In this document: positions 32,781 to 45,421 of the stretch, one piece after another
How positions within the stretch are numbered: position 1 is the first letter of the stretch
Layout: every line of letters starts with the position of its first letter
Origin: Triatoma infestans
Taxonomy: Eukaryota; Arthropoda; Insecta; Hemiptera; Reduviidae
NCBI GenBank assembly: GCA_011037195.1
Contig: JAAEAF010014363.1
Location: forward strand, 186,001-250,000
Direction of reading: 5' to 3'
Length of the DNA stretch: 64,000 nt
Program-made: the position numbers and the translations under genes
The notes under the pieces: model-generated
Database searches by the model: none
What the model was told of the DNA's origin: nothing
What the model saw: only the letters and a program-made list of their open reading frames with translations

Positions 32781-35700
32781 TTAACTTGGTAGGATCGTCT
32801 TTTATTCAAATGTTTGGTTTGCATGTTAACGTATTAAATGTTTACTGATTTGATAATTTCCATTCAAGCGGTAAAAAAAAAATCGATGTTTTGAAATAGC
32901 AAACTATTATCCTTATCGTATCATATATGAGAATGCCAAATTCATGCTCGAAAGATTCTCGATTGCTTTGTTTGAGTTTATTCAGGTAAAAAAATACTTG
33001 GCTGAACACCCACCCACGCCTGTTGAAGCTTTCAATCTTGAAGCAAGGAAAATAAATATCTTTAATTCATTTTAGATTAAATATTAACTTAACAATTATT
33101 AAAAACAATATCTTGAAACCAAATTATGTGTCTTTTCTTTCACTGATTATCAACAGAGGTACCTAAACAGAAATATAAGAATTTATATGACCTTTACTAT
33201 TTGTTTAGTGTAGATTAATTCCATTTCTAGCTTCCTTTCCATGTATATATTGTTCTGTAGTGTCGGTTTGTTTATAAATTTAACAATGAAAGAATAATAT
33301 TTAACAAATACAGACCATATTTACGATCTTTTTGTTAAGACTTTCAAGCCATTAATGTTATTCGGTAAATTTGAACCTCGTGTCAGTTATGTTCAAAATT
33401 AAACTGCCGCTACAATCTTTGATTGTTGATTTGAGTCCAAGTTTACTGCCACACAGGCCACATATACATCTATAACACCCTACTACTTGTTCATGCCGAA
33501 ACCAATAAAAAATTTGTAAACATTGCAATTTTAATGAAAATTTCTCAATTAAATTATTTAATTGCATTAAGAGTAAGTTGTGTACGTGTTTTACATCGGA
33601 TTTATTTTTATTTTGGGATAAACAAAATCAGTATTATTATATTATGATAATAAAAATATTAATCATAATAAAATTAATAATAATCATAATAATATAAAAA
33701 ATTAATTATTACCATCATATGTATTATGATAACAAAAATGCACAACAACGAATGAAGTAAAATACATGTGATAATTATAACATATCATAACTTTAGTGTA
33801 CATGTACAAATATACATGATATATCGTTAGAATTATTTATGTATTTTGTTGTTCATTTAAGTATTTTATCCGCTATATTTTATTCATGTCGTGAATCTAT
33901 ATTTTGGTCGCTTCATTATTTTATTGTGATTTTTATTGTTCATAATTTTCGTTGTTTCTCATAGCAAATTTATTATATTTTCAAATCGACAAATGGCACC
34001 CATTTAGAAAATTTAGCGCGATGCAATATTTACTTTTTTAAGCAGTCAGAGAAAGTAAAATATTCCTCCACTCACATTAAAAAAATAAGTCAACTAAAGA
34101 TTAAAAGATTATAAAAAAAAAAGGTATAGTAATTTAATTATAATTGAAACCTTGAGATAACGTATGAAAATAATGCAAATAATAAGATTTAAGAATGCGA
34201 ATAATAATTAATAAGAATTTTTTTTTAATTAAAATACTAATGAGTTATTAGGCATAATTACTTCTTACAAATAAATTTTATAATTATAGTTAGCATTGAA
34301 AAGAGGGATGTTATAGCGTTGAATTAATTACAAACGACATATATAGGTGTGTATACATAGGACGTTTGGAAAGTTGTAATTGGTAGAAATTTGTTCTTTC
34401 TAACTAAAACGGAAACGACATATAAGGATGTGCAGAATGAGAAGGAGGGTAAGGCGAGAGAAGCAGGTGATAATACTACACGTACTGAAAATTGAAGTGA
34501 AACACAATATTTCATTTCTATAATAATACTAGGCACTTCAAAGGTGCTGTTTGATCCTTAATGGGGAAGGCCATTCCTTCTATTGAGGCAGTAATTAGAG
34601 TTGCCCTATCTTCTTTCTCACTCTCCTTCTCTCTCTGCTCTGCGCACTCGCCGGCAGACATTCTACCCGCCATCAGCTGATTGCTCTCCTTTCTGCGACT
34701 GTGAAGCCACTCTAACAGCACTGTTTCCAATATAATATCTCTCTTCGGACCTCCTCTTTAGCCCTTCTACTCTTGTACTTTCCTATTTATATAGAAGAGG
34801 ACCCTTCTGTGACCCACAATAACCATGGGCAATAACCATTTTCTTCGAACAATTTTTCTCGCCCTAACTCACTGACTTCGCCAGGATTCTATTTTATGAT
34901 TTTCTCTCTATGTCTTCAGATTAAACTACTCTCGTCTAATGTAATTTTCAGAGAGAAAATGAACATTTGCATCTCTATAGTTGAATAAACAGAATAACGT
35001 GACTATTTTGTTGATAGCCCCGAGGGAGGAATTCAATAAAATTATGCTTTACAAGATCTCTCTCTCACTCTAAGTCTTTCTGTAATAAACTGACCAGACA
35101 TACTCTGATAAGACAAAGACCATGTCTTCTTTAGAATTTCTCTCCAAGTATTTCTACCTTGATAAAATTCTCTTCTCTAGGTGATCATTCTCCAGTTGTT
35201 CAAAAACTTACCTTACATATTTTCTTATGCTTAGGGCAATTACAATAATTGAAATTCTAATGGTCACGGCTAACTAACTACAAGTAGCAAGGGGATATTC
35301 ATCTAAGGAACTTTATTAAGCATTAGATTTTGTAGTTTTCAAGAGGACTATGGTTTCTGCAGAAACTGAGAGACCGTTTGCCAAGCGCCAAGACAGATAT
35401 TGGTCAGCCTCCACCTTAAATAAAGATTATCACAGCGTCTTCATATTTACGTTTCTGTTCAGACATTTTGGAGATAATGTTACAGCCCAAAGAGCCGATT
35501 GCTTTCCAGACTGTCTTAGCAAACGAAACATTTTATCCGGTGCATATCGCGCAACAATCCGTATCAACTTGGTTTTCAAAGTCTTCTCTTTACGCATATA
35601 ATAGAAACTCAGCAACTGCATTGATAACCTTAGCTGATTAAGTCTGCCGACTAGGGTGCTTACAATTCGGCAGTAGACTACAGCGCAAGTAATTAAATCT

Positions 35701-36412
35701 GTGTGGCTAATAATTCCGTTTGAAACTACTTCGTCCTGGATTCAAAAGATGAAGCTCTCCGTGAAGGACTGGTTTATCCTCATTTCGTCGATTATTTTTT
35801 CGTTATACTTATGGTAGTTCGAAATCAGATCATTGTGCATTGTAGATCAATCAGATCATGACAGTTCGTAGATCATTATTATTACACCAACACTATGATA
35901 CAAATAATAAAGTTGATTCATAAAATTTATGCACTCCTTTATCAATATCAGATTTAATGTAACGTAGTGACAAAATTTCCAGTCGGAGCATTTAATAGCT
36001 TGTTGTCTCTATAACAGTATAGAGCAGCTGATATTGCCAATTGGGAATTTTCAGAAAAAATTAGAAAAAAGATGATGGCCTAGAAGATTAAACTCTGTTG
36101 ATACGATTATGTGGAATACTTGTGTCGGGCTAGAGTGATTGGAATGTTTTACAGAACCCATAATCCAATGTCTTACGTAGTTTCTTAAGATACATGGTCC
36201 ACACCTATGTTTCACATCATCATGCTGTATTTACTGAATCGAATAATGTATTTAGCTATATTTATATTTGGTTATTTAAAAGCCAGATCACACTGAACGC
36301 ACGAACATTGTAATCTGATTTCTTTTTAATAAACACCACCGCCGTTTTCTTTTGCATCTTCATAGACAACAGTATGCAGAATATTCTTTTTAATCCAAAA
36401 TCACTCCGTTCC
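32781..36412. other. Unassigned AT-rich DNA
   Basis: No gene is recognised across this long stretch. Simple AT-rich sequence dominates 33610-33960. At about 34010-34060 a weak family H terminus remains (GCGCGATGCAATATTTAC, CAGTCAGAGAAAGTAAAAT). On the minus strand a TATA box (TATATAAATAG, 34783-34793) lies about 55 bp upstream of a 70-codon open stretch (34730-34518, MLETV-less start METVLLEWLHSRRKE) rich in charged residues. I do not recognise the protein and give it low weight. Confidence 0.35.
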
Positions 36413-36760
36413 TTAGAGTGAAGAATCTTCTTCTTCTTCTTAATCCTAAACACTCCATCTAACTCCTAATGTGAATAAACTTCTTATTCTTTTTCTTCCT
36501 GAACCTAAACCGCTCCATCTCTAGAATCTTCTTCTCCTTTTTTCTGCTTTTCCAACTTCTTAACACGAGACACTCTCTATCTTCTAGTGCAAAGAATCTT
36601 CTTTTTTCTTCTTCTTCCTAAACCCAATCCGCTCTATCTTCTAATGTAGAGAGTTCCAAAATGGAAACCATTCCATCTCCTAATTTGGAGAAGCTTCTTT
36701 CTTTGCATCTTCCTCGTCTCCATAATCCTAACATACTCCACTTCCTAGTGTGAGAATTTT
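36413..36760. repeat. Degenerate CT-rich minisatellite
   Basis: A loosely repeated unit of roughly 60-75 bp contains AATCTTCTTCTTCTTC, CCTAAACC and CTCCATCTTCTAATGT; about five poor copies can be followed. It leads directly into the 416-bp tandem array, whose unit starts with the same kind of motif (CTTCTTCCCTAACCTAGG). Confidence 0.6.
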
Positions 36761-37975
36761 CTTCTTCCCTAACCTAGGTAAATCACTCCATGTCCTTGAA
36801 TCTTCTTCTTCTTTTTCTCTTTCTTCTCCCCCTCCTCTTTCTAATTCCTAATAAACCTAAACCTTTAGCAATGTAGGGCTGCCGGCAAAGCTTTAGATCA
36901 AAATTCTATGTCCTTTTTTTTTCATTCTGCCTTCCGGCAGCTAGAATATGCCTTGGATTCCATGCTTCCATTTACCGTCAGCGCCAAGACATTCTGGTCT
37001 TGTATTAACTACACTACCGTATTTTTCTCACCTCGAAGTTGGTGTTGTTTTACCTAATTCCCCCGGAATCCTAGTTTTTCTTCATACTTTTCTCAAATAT
37101 CTCATCTCCAGATCTAAGAGCGCAGTGATTTATATTTGGATGTTGGTTAATAAACTTCGGAGGCACATTTCAATTTTCTTCTTCCCTAACCTAGGTTCTT
37201 TCTCCATGTCCTTGAATCTACTTCTTCTTTTTCTCTTTCTTCTCCCCCTCCTCTTTCTAATTCCTAATAAACCTAAACCTTTAGCAATGTAGGGCTGCCG
37301 GCAAAGCTTTAGATCAAAATTCTATGTCCTTTTTTTTTCATTCTGCCTTCCGGCAGCTAGAATATGCCTTGGATTCCATGCTTCCATTTACCGTCAGCGC
37401 CAAGACATTCTGGTCTTGTATTAACTACACTACCGTATTTTTCTCACCTCGAAGTTGGTGTTGTTTTACCTAATTCCCCCGGAATCCTAGTTTTTCTTCA
37501 TACTTTTCTCAAATATCTCATCTCCAGATCTAAGAGCGCAGTGATTTATATTTGGATGTTGGTTAATAAACTTCGGAGGCACATTTCAATTTTCTTCTTC
37601 CTTAACCTAGGTAAATCACTCCATGTCCTTGAATCTACTTCTTCTTTTTCTCCTCCTCTTTCTAATTCTTAATAAACCTAAACCTTTAGCAATGTAGGGC
37701 GGCCAGCAAAGCTTTAGATCAAAATTCTATGTCCTTTTTTTTTTTTATATTTTCCGTCAGCATCAAGACATTCTGGTCTTGCATTAACTACACTTCCTTA
37801 TTTTTCTCCAAAATGAGCTTTAACTGATTTGACCTCGAATTGGTATTGTCGTACCTAATTCCCCCGGCTTCCTAGTTTTTTCTCACACATCTCTCAAATA
37901 ACTCACCTCCAAATCCAATAGCACAGTGATTAATATTTGGATGTTGGTTTATAAAATTCGGAGGCACATTTCAGA
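36761..37975. repeat. 416-bp tandem array, nearly three copies
   Basis: Unit starts (CTTCTTCCCTAACCTAGG or one-base variant) are at 36761, 37178 and 37594. Units 1 and 2 are almost identical over their full length (AATGTAGGGCTGCCGGCAAA, TGCCTTCCGGCAGCTAGAAT, TACCGTCAGCGCCAAGACAT, AATTCCCCCGGAATCC, AAACTTCGGAGGCACATTTC). Unit 3 is diverged, has small indels and lacks the TGCCTTCCGGCAGC hairpin region, consistent with a recent duplication of units 1 and 2 only. Two matching 79-codon open stretches in units 1 and 2 simply reflect the duplication. Confidence 0.9.
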
Positions 37976-38401
37976 ATAAACAGAACTGTGGACATGCCAA
38001 ATGTCAAATTCTTTATATTTATTAAACAGCCTGCTGGAAAGCTTCAACTCTTTTCTGAAGATATCTTCATGGTTTTGTGTCCCCCGAATATGGAGAAATG
38101 TGCTTTTAGACATCTCTGGTCTTAAAAGATTTTCTTTAAAAATAAGCTCTGATATCTTATGTTTTATATTTCCTGTATCTAATCCATTGTTAAATCAATA
38201 TGTTGGTTATCCATTCCTGTAATATTTCTTATAAAATGATATGCATCTTTGAAAGACATATAGGATATTAATATTATTAAAGCTGAACTATTATTAATAT
38301 ATAAGTTGAAATAGTTGAACATTATGTTTAAAACCAATAACTATCGCTCATAAACAATACAGATATACAATACCTTACTATTAAGTGTGCAAATCTCTTG
38401 T

Positions 38402-38436
<35 letters not shown>

Positions 38437-39099
38437 GTAAATACATTTCAACATATTACTCTAACTATATACACATATATAACTATGTGCGTGCTAACCA
38501 AGCCTTTGTAATGTGGTTCCTTGTTAAGTTTACACATATTTCCTGTATAACATAAATCAACTAAGAAAACAAATATACTATCTGAAATACTCCATTACTG
38601 ACATAGAGAGAAGCGACTAGAACTGTTCTCATATTTATTGCTATGTAATATATATATGTATGGTTTAATATCGCTCCTGTTATTATTATTAATATTTATA
38701 TGCCGGATAATATTGCCTCCTTATATTGAAATATATATATAGAGAGAGAGGAGACAGAGGTAGCGAGAGATACCTATATATATATATATATATATTTCTT
38801 ATATGAAAACATGGACAATGATAAAAAAAAAAATAGCAAACCTGGTTTAAACATTGAAACGACTTTCCTGTTTAGTTGATGCAATTATTTATTAATTATT
38901 TTGAAATAACAAACAGCCGATAACCATCAACGTTACAGTCGCACAACTACAAGAATAAGATCCAAAAGAATACAAAAAGAAATGACTGGAAAATCACTCC
39001 ATGTTCTTTAAAAATCTTTTAAATTTTCCCCGGGGAAATCGACATTCATTTTAATAGGAACATTAAGGTTTCACTCTTTACAAATTCGTTGACTTATAT
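37976..39099. other. Unassigned AT-rich DNA with AT microsatellites
   Basis: No gene. (AT)n runs lie at about 38405-38432 and 38772-38797, with an AG run (38741-38751) between AT runs. Confidence 0.45.
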
Positions 39100-40170
39100 T
39101 TCTGAATTAGAATAAATATGAAAAGTGCTGGCCTTCATAAAACTCGTCATATTTCCTCAGTGATCTTGAAGAGACCAGGAAACTTTATTACTATTCACCA
39201 AAAGCGTGGGTAATCTTGAAATGGAAAATAAGGTTTGCTTGGTCCTCCTGTAGTTGAGTGTTTCAAGGACCTCACCTCCGTCCTGGATGCTTTAAGAGAA
39301 GAACTGCCGGGAGTTCTTCTGAATACACTTAAGCCATTTGATGTTTTCTACAATACAGAGCGACCATATGAGAGCAACGTAATCTAAGACGTCCTTACAA
39401 GTGTCTTCTGAATCCTTCGTATGCCCGACTAGAGCACGCGAAGCCTTCCCGCAGACATAGTCCAAATGAAGACTATTTTAGATGCCATATTCCTTCAGTG
39501 ACGATCCTTTTTAAGATTTTCAAATAGTCGGTAAACAGAAGGACAGAGGAAAGTCTAACAACACTAATTAAAACGTTAATAAAATTTAAAAAGAGTCTGG
39601 AACCTAAGATCTCTAAATTTTTCTTAAGTGAGAATCCTGGGGAATACCAGGGGCGACAAAATCTCATCTGAAATAATGCCAACGATTCGGACTAACCTGC
39701 TTCCTTCCAACTAAGTACAAAGGGAACCGGGAAAGAAAGTCAATATTTTCGAGCTTCAACATAAGCAATCTATGAGGAACCCAATCAAAGGCTTACTTAA
39801 AATTGAAACAAACCGAATCGACTTTCTCTAGCTCTTTTAAAATGAAGCTCGTATAATCCAGTAGTCTGGTAAGTTTTGACCTCTTGGATATTAAGTCGTG
39901 TTGAATCCTTGAATATAGCAGAAACGATATGCACAAATAATTTAGCCAAGTTGGTTAATTTTTAAATCGAACTGGACTCTTCAAATTTGCGCAGTTTTTC
40001 AGTCTTAAGGTGGTATACGATGTAGATGTAACAAACGAGACTTTCCAAGCTGACGGAAACTCCACTATTTAACGACTGATTAAACAAAAGAGTTGGAAGT
40101 GCACATAAATTTTCTTTACACATAGGCATAAAGGAAGCAGGCATTCCATCATGTCCCAAGATCAGAATTA
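39100..40170 (-). pseudogene. LINE reverse transcriptase pseudogene (Jockey/CR1-like)
   Basis: On the minus strand from 40159: GHDGMPASFMPMCKENLCAL, PTLLFNQSLNSGVSVS, the RT region before motif A in Jockey and CR1-type elements. Near 39820: DSVCFNF, stop, AFDWVPHRLLMLKLENID, which is motif A (the KAFD.V.H block). Further down: WSLCIVENIKWLKCIQKNSR and ETLNYRRTKQ, typical of the C-terminal region after the RT. Stops and frameshifts are frequent, and the YADD block is not recognisable. It is different from the three other RT pseudogenes in the window. Confidence 0.75.
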
Positions 40171-40402
40171 TACTTTATTTTGGATAAATAGGAAATTACT
40201 ATTTCTTCATTATTCATGATATTAGTTGTAGGGTAATACAGACTGTGATGGTAAACTAGAGAGGCGCACTAGCTCACATCAACAAGTTATTTGGAACAAC
40301 GACATTCAGATTAATTAATTATAATGTATATTATAATTATTGGCGATATTAATATCATAAATATCTTTATTACTTCATTCTTTTTGAATCTCATTAAATT
40401 TT

Positions 40403-41370
40403 TTACTTTCTCTTACTCCTAGTAAGAGGAAGTATTGTAATCGTGTCAGATTTTCGATATTGAGTTTTCACCGGAAATATCGGTTTTGAGGTCCCCTGAG
40501 TACAAAAAAGTGGTTTTTAGCAAATGGTCTGTGTGTGTGTATGTATGTGAACAGCATGGCTCACGTAAAAAAAAATCGTAGAAAGTTGAAACTTGATATT
40601 CCGTTTAGTTATCACCATGGAATCCGACGGTGGGTCATTGTCAAAATTCCTCAACCGGAACTACCACTTTACTAGTTGTTTATTTTACGTTTTTGCGATT
40701 TTCTCAAAAATGGCTCCAACGATTTTCTTCAAACATTTTATATCAACTACATATACTAACAACTACAACTTATAATTGAAACTTTTCTCCAGGAAAATTC
40801 ATTTAAGGGCACTTCTGGTGGAGAGGTGGGGTTAGGTTTTCATCTAAAGTGCTATTTCAGTTTATTAGACAATTCTTTCATCTAAATTGAATATGTTGTT
40901 GAAATTCCGAGTTTGAAAAAAATCGGATAACCGGAAGTGCGTTTATATTACCACTTTACTAAATGATTTTTTCACTTTTTCGCGATTTTCTCAAAAATGG
41001 CTCCGACGATTTTCTTGACACTTCATATATAAATTAAACAAAGAAAGATCTACATCATTTATTTACTACTTTTCTCTGGGAAAGTTTATTTAAGGGCAGT
41101 TTTAAGGTAGGGGTGGGATTACAGTTTCCTCTAAAGTGCTATCACAGTTGATTATACAATTCTATCATCCAAACAAAATTAATTAGAAATAAATAGATTG
41201 CTAAAATTCCGAGTTACAAGAAAATTAGTAAACCGGAATTCCTCTTTAGTGAACAGTTTTTCATTTTTAGACGATTTTCGTTAAATTTTGTACACCAACT
41301 ATAAAATTTGTCAATCATAATTTTGAGGACTGGAGTAAGTGAAAGTTGTGTGAGTGTTTCACACCAGATT
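40403..41370 (-). mobile_element. Family H element, near full length
   Basis: Hairpin end: ACTTTCTCTTACTCC (40405-40419) with CTCTTACTCCTAGTAAGAG. Then GAGTTTTCACCGGAAATATC, a short GT run at 40530-40540, and subrepeats with TTTTCTCAAAAATGGCTCC repeated at about 40700 and 40990. The far end is GGAGTAAGTGAAAGT (41332-41346) and GAGTGTTTCACACCAGA. It sits immediately downstream of the LINE remnant in plus-strand order. Confidence 0.6.
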
Positions 41371-43271
41371 TTTAATAATATATAGTTGTATTGCTCTCAA
41401 TGACAACCCGTCGATATAATATGCTTTGCTATAAAATTTGGAATAGACTTTGGTGTAAAGGAGAAACAGTATATCCTTATTGCATCCTTTTAACATTTTT
41501 AAATTAAAATTTCCTACACAAAATATGTTCCAAATTAAAGTGAATTTTTCTTTTTTTTAATGAGCAGTAAGTTATAATGAGTTTAAGGAAAATTGTTGTA
41601 ATATTTTCCAGAGATATTATTAAAGAAGCAATATTATTTGAAACGGAGTTAACAATGACTAAACTCGAAATAGAGCGAGAGATAAGTAAAATAAAAGAGA
41701 AAGTATTGCCGGCATCAAGTCCGTAAATAATAATACTTGGGAATTAAACACAGACCGTTATGAATAATCCTTTTTTGAATAATTTATTGAGACCCACTAT
41801 TAAATGAATATTTCATGAAGAATTTTTAACAGCCCTCATTTGCATGATTTAAATTTTATATTGCAAAAATAATTGCTAAGATTTGTTCCAATTAAAAGAT
41901 TTCTAGTGAGAATGTATAAATTTCTGCTAAAAAGAAAATATAGAAAACCTGGGCTACGATACGATAAGATGAAGAAATGAATGGAAAACTTACTTTTCTC
42001 AGGACTTGTTTGGGTAAGATCACTTATCTCACAAACCAGATAGTAATTTAGGGTGTAGATTTAAGTTAAAATTAGTTGATTAGCTTTAGACATTTTGTTT
42101 AGAGAGAGAGATTTTCTTAGTTATTCGTAAGTACACAAGTAAGCGTTAGAGATATATTAGCCGTTTAGATAGGTTCGGGATAGTTAGCAACCTAGGAAAG
42201 GGATAGAGATTTTGTGGGGTTAAGGGAAAAGAAGAGGAGGTGAGGAAGATAACCGGAACAAGGGTAGAAGAGAAAGTTGAAGAGTCGAGTGTGACAGGGG
42301 GGTTGGCCAAGTTCTGTGTTTATTCTCGGTATTCCGAGTAAAACTCTCTACGATCCAAATCGGAATAGCCTATCCAATGAAAGACAAATTGTTCCAAATA
42401 TGTCAGATCTGAAAGGAAATAGCTTAAGATACAAAAGAAAAGCCTTAGGAACGCTGCATCAACAATGGCGCTAGTGGAAATTCTCTGTAGCGTATTTGCA
42501 CGCCCAGTTGATTAATTCATCCGGTACCATAATCCGGTTTCCGAGAATTTAGAAATCTGCAGGACTTCCGGTAGGAGACCATGAGCAGGTCTTGCTGAAA
42601 TAAGTGGGGTAAAGGCGTAGTCTAGCAACAAAAGACAGAAAAACAAATAATCCTGCTGTAACAATAACTTTATTGCTCCTCAGTCCTTTTGCCTCACAAC
42701 TGGACTTAAAAACGCTCACTGACTAGTGGGTAAGCTATGGGAATCGCACCGATTGTTGAAGGTCAAACAATCCCTTCCAGAGCTGCCCATGAAATTCCTG
42801 TTTGTCACATCAGTCGGAGGACCACTACAATTAGGCTGATTGTAGAACCTGAGAATTTGTTGGCACATGAAGGAATAGATATTATAATAACGATAGAGGA
42901 GGAACTGATGAACGCTCAATTTGAGCTTGAGAAGCTGTGATACCGAATAAGATCCAAAAGTACTTATAGTATTAGATACTGAGGCAGAATAAGAAATGTT
43001 GCAGTGTAATGTTGCCTCGGAATGTTATTTGAGCTTGAGAAGCTGTGAAACCGAATAAGATCCAAAAGTACTTATAGTATGAGATACTGAGGCAGAATAA
43101 GAAATGTTGCAATGTAATGTTGCCTCGGAATGTTACGCCTCACAGACGTCTTTAAATAGGAAACCGTTCTCTGTGGTGAATAAATTGCGCCCAACCGGGA
43201 CACATAATTTAAGTAGACAGTCAAAAGACCCCTATCTTGAAGTAAAGGTAAAAATGTAATATTACGTATAA
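41371..43271. other. Unassigned DNA with a 108-bp tandem duplication
   Basis: No gene is recognised. A 108-bp segment (from TTGAGCTTGAGAAGCTGTGA) is present twice at 42921-43028 and 43029-43136 with few differences. A 67-codon open stretch at 42737-42940 (MGIAPIVEGQTIPSRAAHE) and its antisense counterpart have no recognisable domain. The region 42220-42700 is less AT-rich than its surroundings. Confidence 0.45.
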
Positions 43272-43352
43272 GCATCAGAGACATTTTCCGTGGTAGCCTG
43301 CTTCGTTTTGTGGTCATCGACCGGTTTCGGGCGTTCGCCCATCTTCAGGATG
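43272..43352 (-). ncRNA. Hammerhead-ribozyme-like core in a short dispersed repeat (best copy)
   Basis: On the minus strand from 43352: CATC, CTGAAGA (a CUGANGA box), T, GGGCGAACGCCC (stem II with AA loop), GAAAC, CGGTC, GATG. CATC and GATG can pair as stem I. ACC and GGT around the GAAAC/GTC junction can form the very short stem III known from minimal hammerheads of Penelope-like retroelements. The predicted cleavage is after GTC. One extra T between the CUGANGA box and stem II departs from the canonical core. The conserved sequence continues ACCACAAAACGAAGCAGGC, TACCACGGAAAATGTC, CTGATGCTT. Activity is not shown by sequence. Confidence 0.45.
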
Positions 43353-45421
43353 CGTTTTCCAGACAGTGTGCCAACACAGACTCGTACAGAGACTTAGCTT
43401 CACACTCACGTATACGTACTACTTACGTATAAGTATTACAGTGATGCTGAAGGCGCTAATAGAAAAACGATAGATTACCATTATGGGCGATTTCATGTAT
43501 CGCACAAGTGTCATCTGCCAGCTTATAATAACTAAAATTAAATAGGATGTTACAGATATAAGGAATAGGAAAGATAGGAAAATTATCTTTACTCACAGAT
43601 GGTTGTAAGAAGTTAATATAAGCAGATTGACCTGCCTGAAGTTGGTTGAGTTAATGGTCACCAGAGCTGTAAGAGCCCTTAATAGGCACTATATAATGAA
43701 TTAAATGATCAAAGGAATGATTAAATTATCACGAAATGAGGCTGTAACTGGTGATGCAACTCAGGAAGTAAATACACTTTCTTTAATGAATATAACACTT
43801 AAACATAGTAAACAAAACTCCGGTAAACAAATTCAGAATTAAAACAGGTAGCAAATGATCTTCAAGATTAGAAAATAATAGCGTAATGGCGTCTCCTTTT
43901 AGCGTCGGTCTCGCGTCTCTCTAGAGTACATGTCTGTGTGCTCTCCACGCGAAGAGAAAAATAATTATTAATTAACCCCCTTGCCAGGGATGTGGCGGAG
44001 TCTAGAAGTAGGCGATCGAACTAAATGTTACGTATTTCGTTTGAATAAAAAAACTCCAGAAATACTAACAGTCTCTAATATTTTAACTTCTGTAGATTAT
44101 AGCGATGAGCAAGTATCCAAAACCGGCCGATGAATATAGTACAAAGCAGGCTATAAAGCAAAAAATAATCTTACATATATTAACCATCTTTGCAAGCTCC
44201 TTGTGAATTGTCTAAGAGAGTTCGAGGTGTCAATGACATTGTTGTTTATTTAGGCAACAATAAGCCGCAGCTGTAATCAAGATCTTTAAAGAACTTGCTA
44301 GTGTACTTCCCCTAACAAGAGGATAAACTATTAGACTGTTGAAACTGCAATTGTAACCTACAATTGTGAATGGACAAAAGTCTACTTTTATTCAATGAAA
44401 AGGTAATTTCGTTTTCTTCCTTTTCAGTTGTTATAAAAGCCATTCTCAAATAAGAGTGCTTCTTCACAGAAATTCTAAGGAAGAGGTTTATTCTGAAAGA
44501 ATGGAATTGATATGAGAAAAAAATAAATTTAATTGGAATAGAAAATCGTGTGCTACAAAGAGTAATATTATTTTGAAAGTACTTTTAAGCAATATTAATG
44601 AAACACCAGTGATATATGAATGAATCAGCTGTTGTAATCAAGTATATTAATGAAAATGACTAAACCATGTCCCTTTTTTATTATCTTGATGACAAATTAA
44701 AGACAGAAAGTAAGTGTTGAATAAAAGAAGAACGAAAGAATAAGAGAATGGAAGAGAAAGAGAGGGAGGAAAGACCAAAAGAAGGTGATAAAGACCTTGG
44801 TAGTACTATATAGACGGCGTTCTAGAAGGCATGTTGCCTTTTCTTACTGTGCTGGCTGCTGGAAATGGTGCACTTAGGCGTTTTGCTAATGGTTGCCTTA
44901 CTTCTAAATCGGTCCATTGTACAGATAACAGAAAATAGCCTTCTAGTCAACTCTGACATCTCTGACAGCATTCTAACACAACACACAATACAATCCTCCT
45001 ACCGCACTTTATTCTTCTCGTTCTGTTCTTCTTATTCCACCAACGTCTCTCATCGTATTCTATACACTCTTTTTTGAATACTCTTGTGTATACAACAGCA
45101 CATCACACATCCTTCTCTTCTCCATGATTCTGCCTTACAGTTTTGGGGCTTCATTACCATCTATATTATATATCTCACACCGCATTTATAAAAAATTTCT
45201 TACATCCATTTACAAAAAAATTTGTTTCAACGTTAACTTTACTCATTGTTACAATCTTTTATTTACAATCGGTCCTAATCCATTGATTTGAAGGACGTTG
45301 TTTACTTTCTCTTCCTGCTGTGAGTGGGACTGTGGCATTTTTGAAATTGAAGTTTTGTAACCAGAGAAACATTCATAAGTCTTGAAAATGTTTGTTATCG
45401 TTGGTTCCGCAGAGCTGGAAA
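43353..45421. other. Unassigned DNA
   Basis: No gene is recognised. At about 44125-44170 an eroded hammerhead-like repeat remains (AAAACCGGCCGATGAATA, AAAGCAGGCTATAAAGC). At 45300-45360 TTTACTTTCTCTTCCTGCTG followed by TTTTTGAAATTGAAG resembles a decayed family H hairpin end. Confidence 0.4.

Noticed and set aside
36948..37672. Two near-identical open stretches of 102-114 codons
   Set aside because: The identity reflects the 416-bp tandem duplication; the diverged third unit does not preserve the frame and no domain is visible.
36413..37975. CRISPR-like array
   Set aside because: Repeat units are about 65 or 416 bp without regular unique spacers, and the DNA is eukaryotic; ordinary tandem repeats.
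42470..42490. TGGCGCTAGTGG as a retrotransposon primer-binding site
   Set aside because: It resembles the start of a Ty3-type primer-binding site, but no LTR boundary or gag/pol lies beside it.
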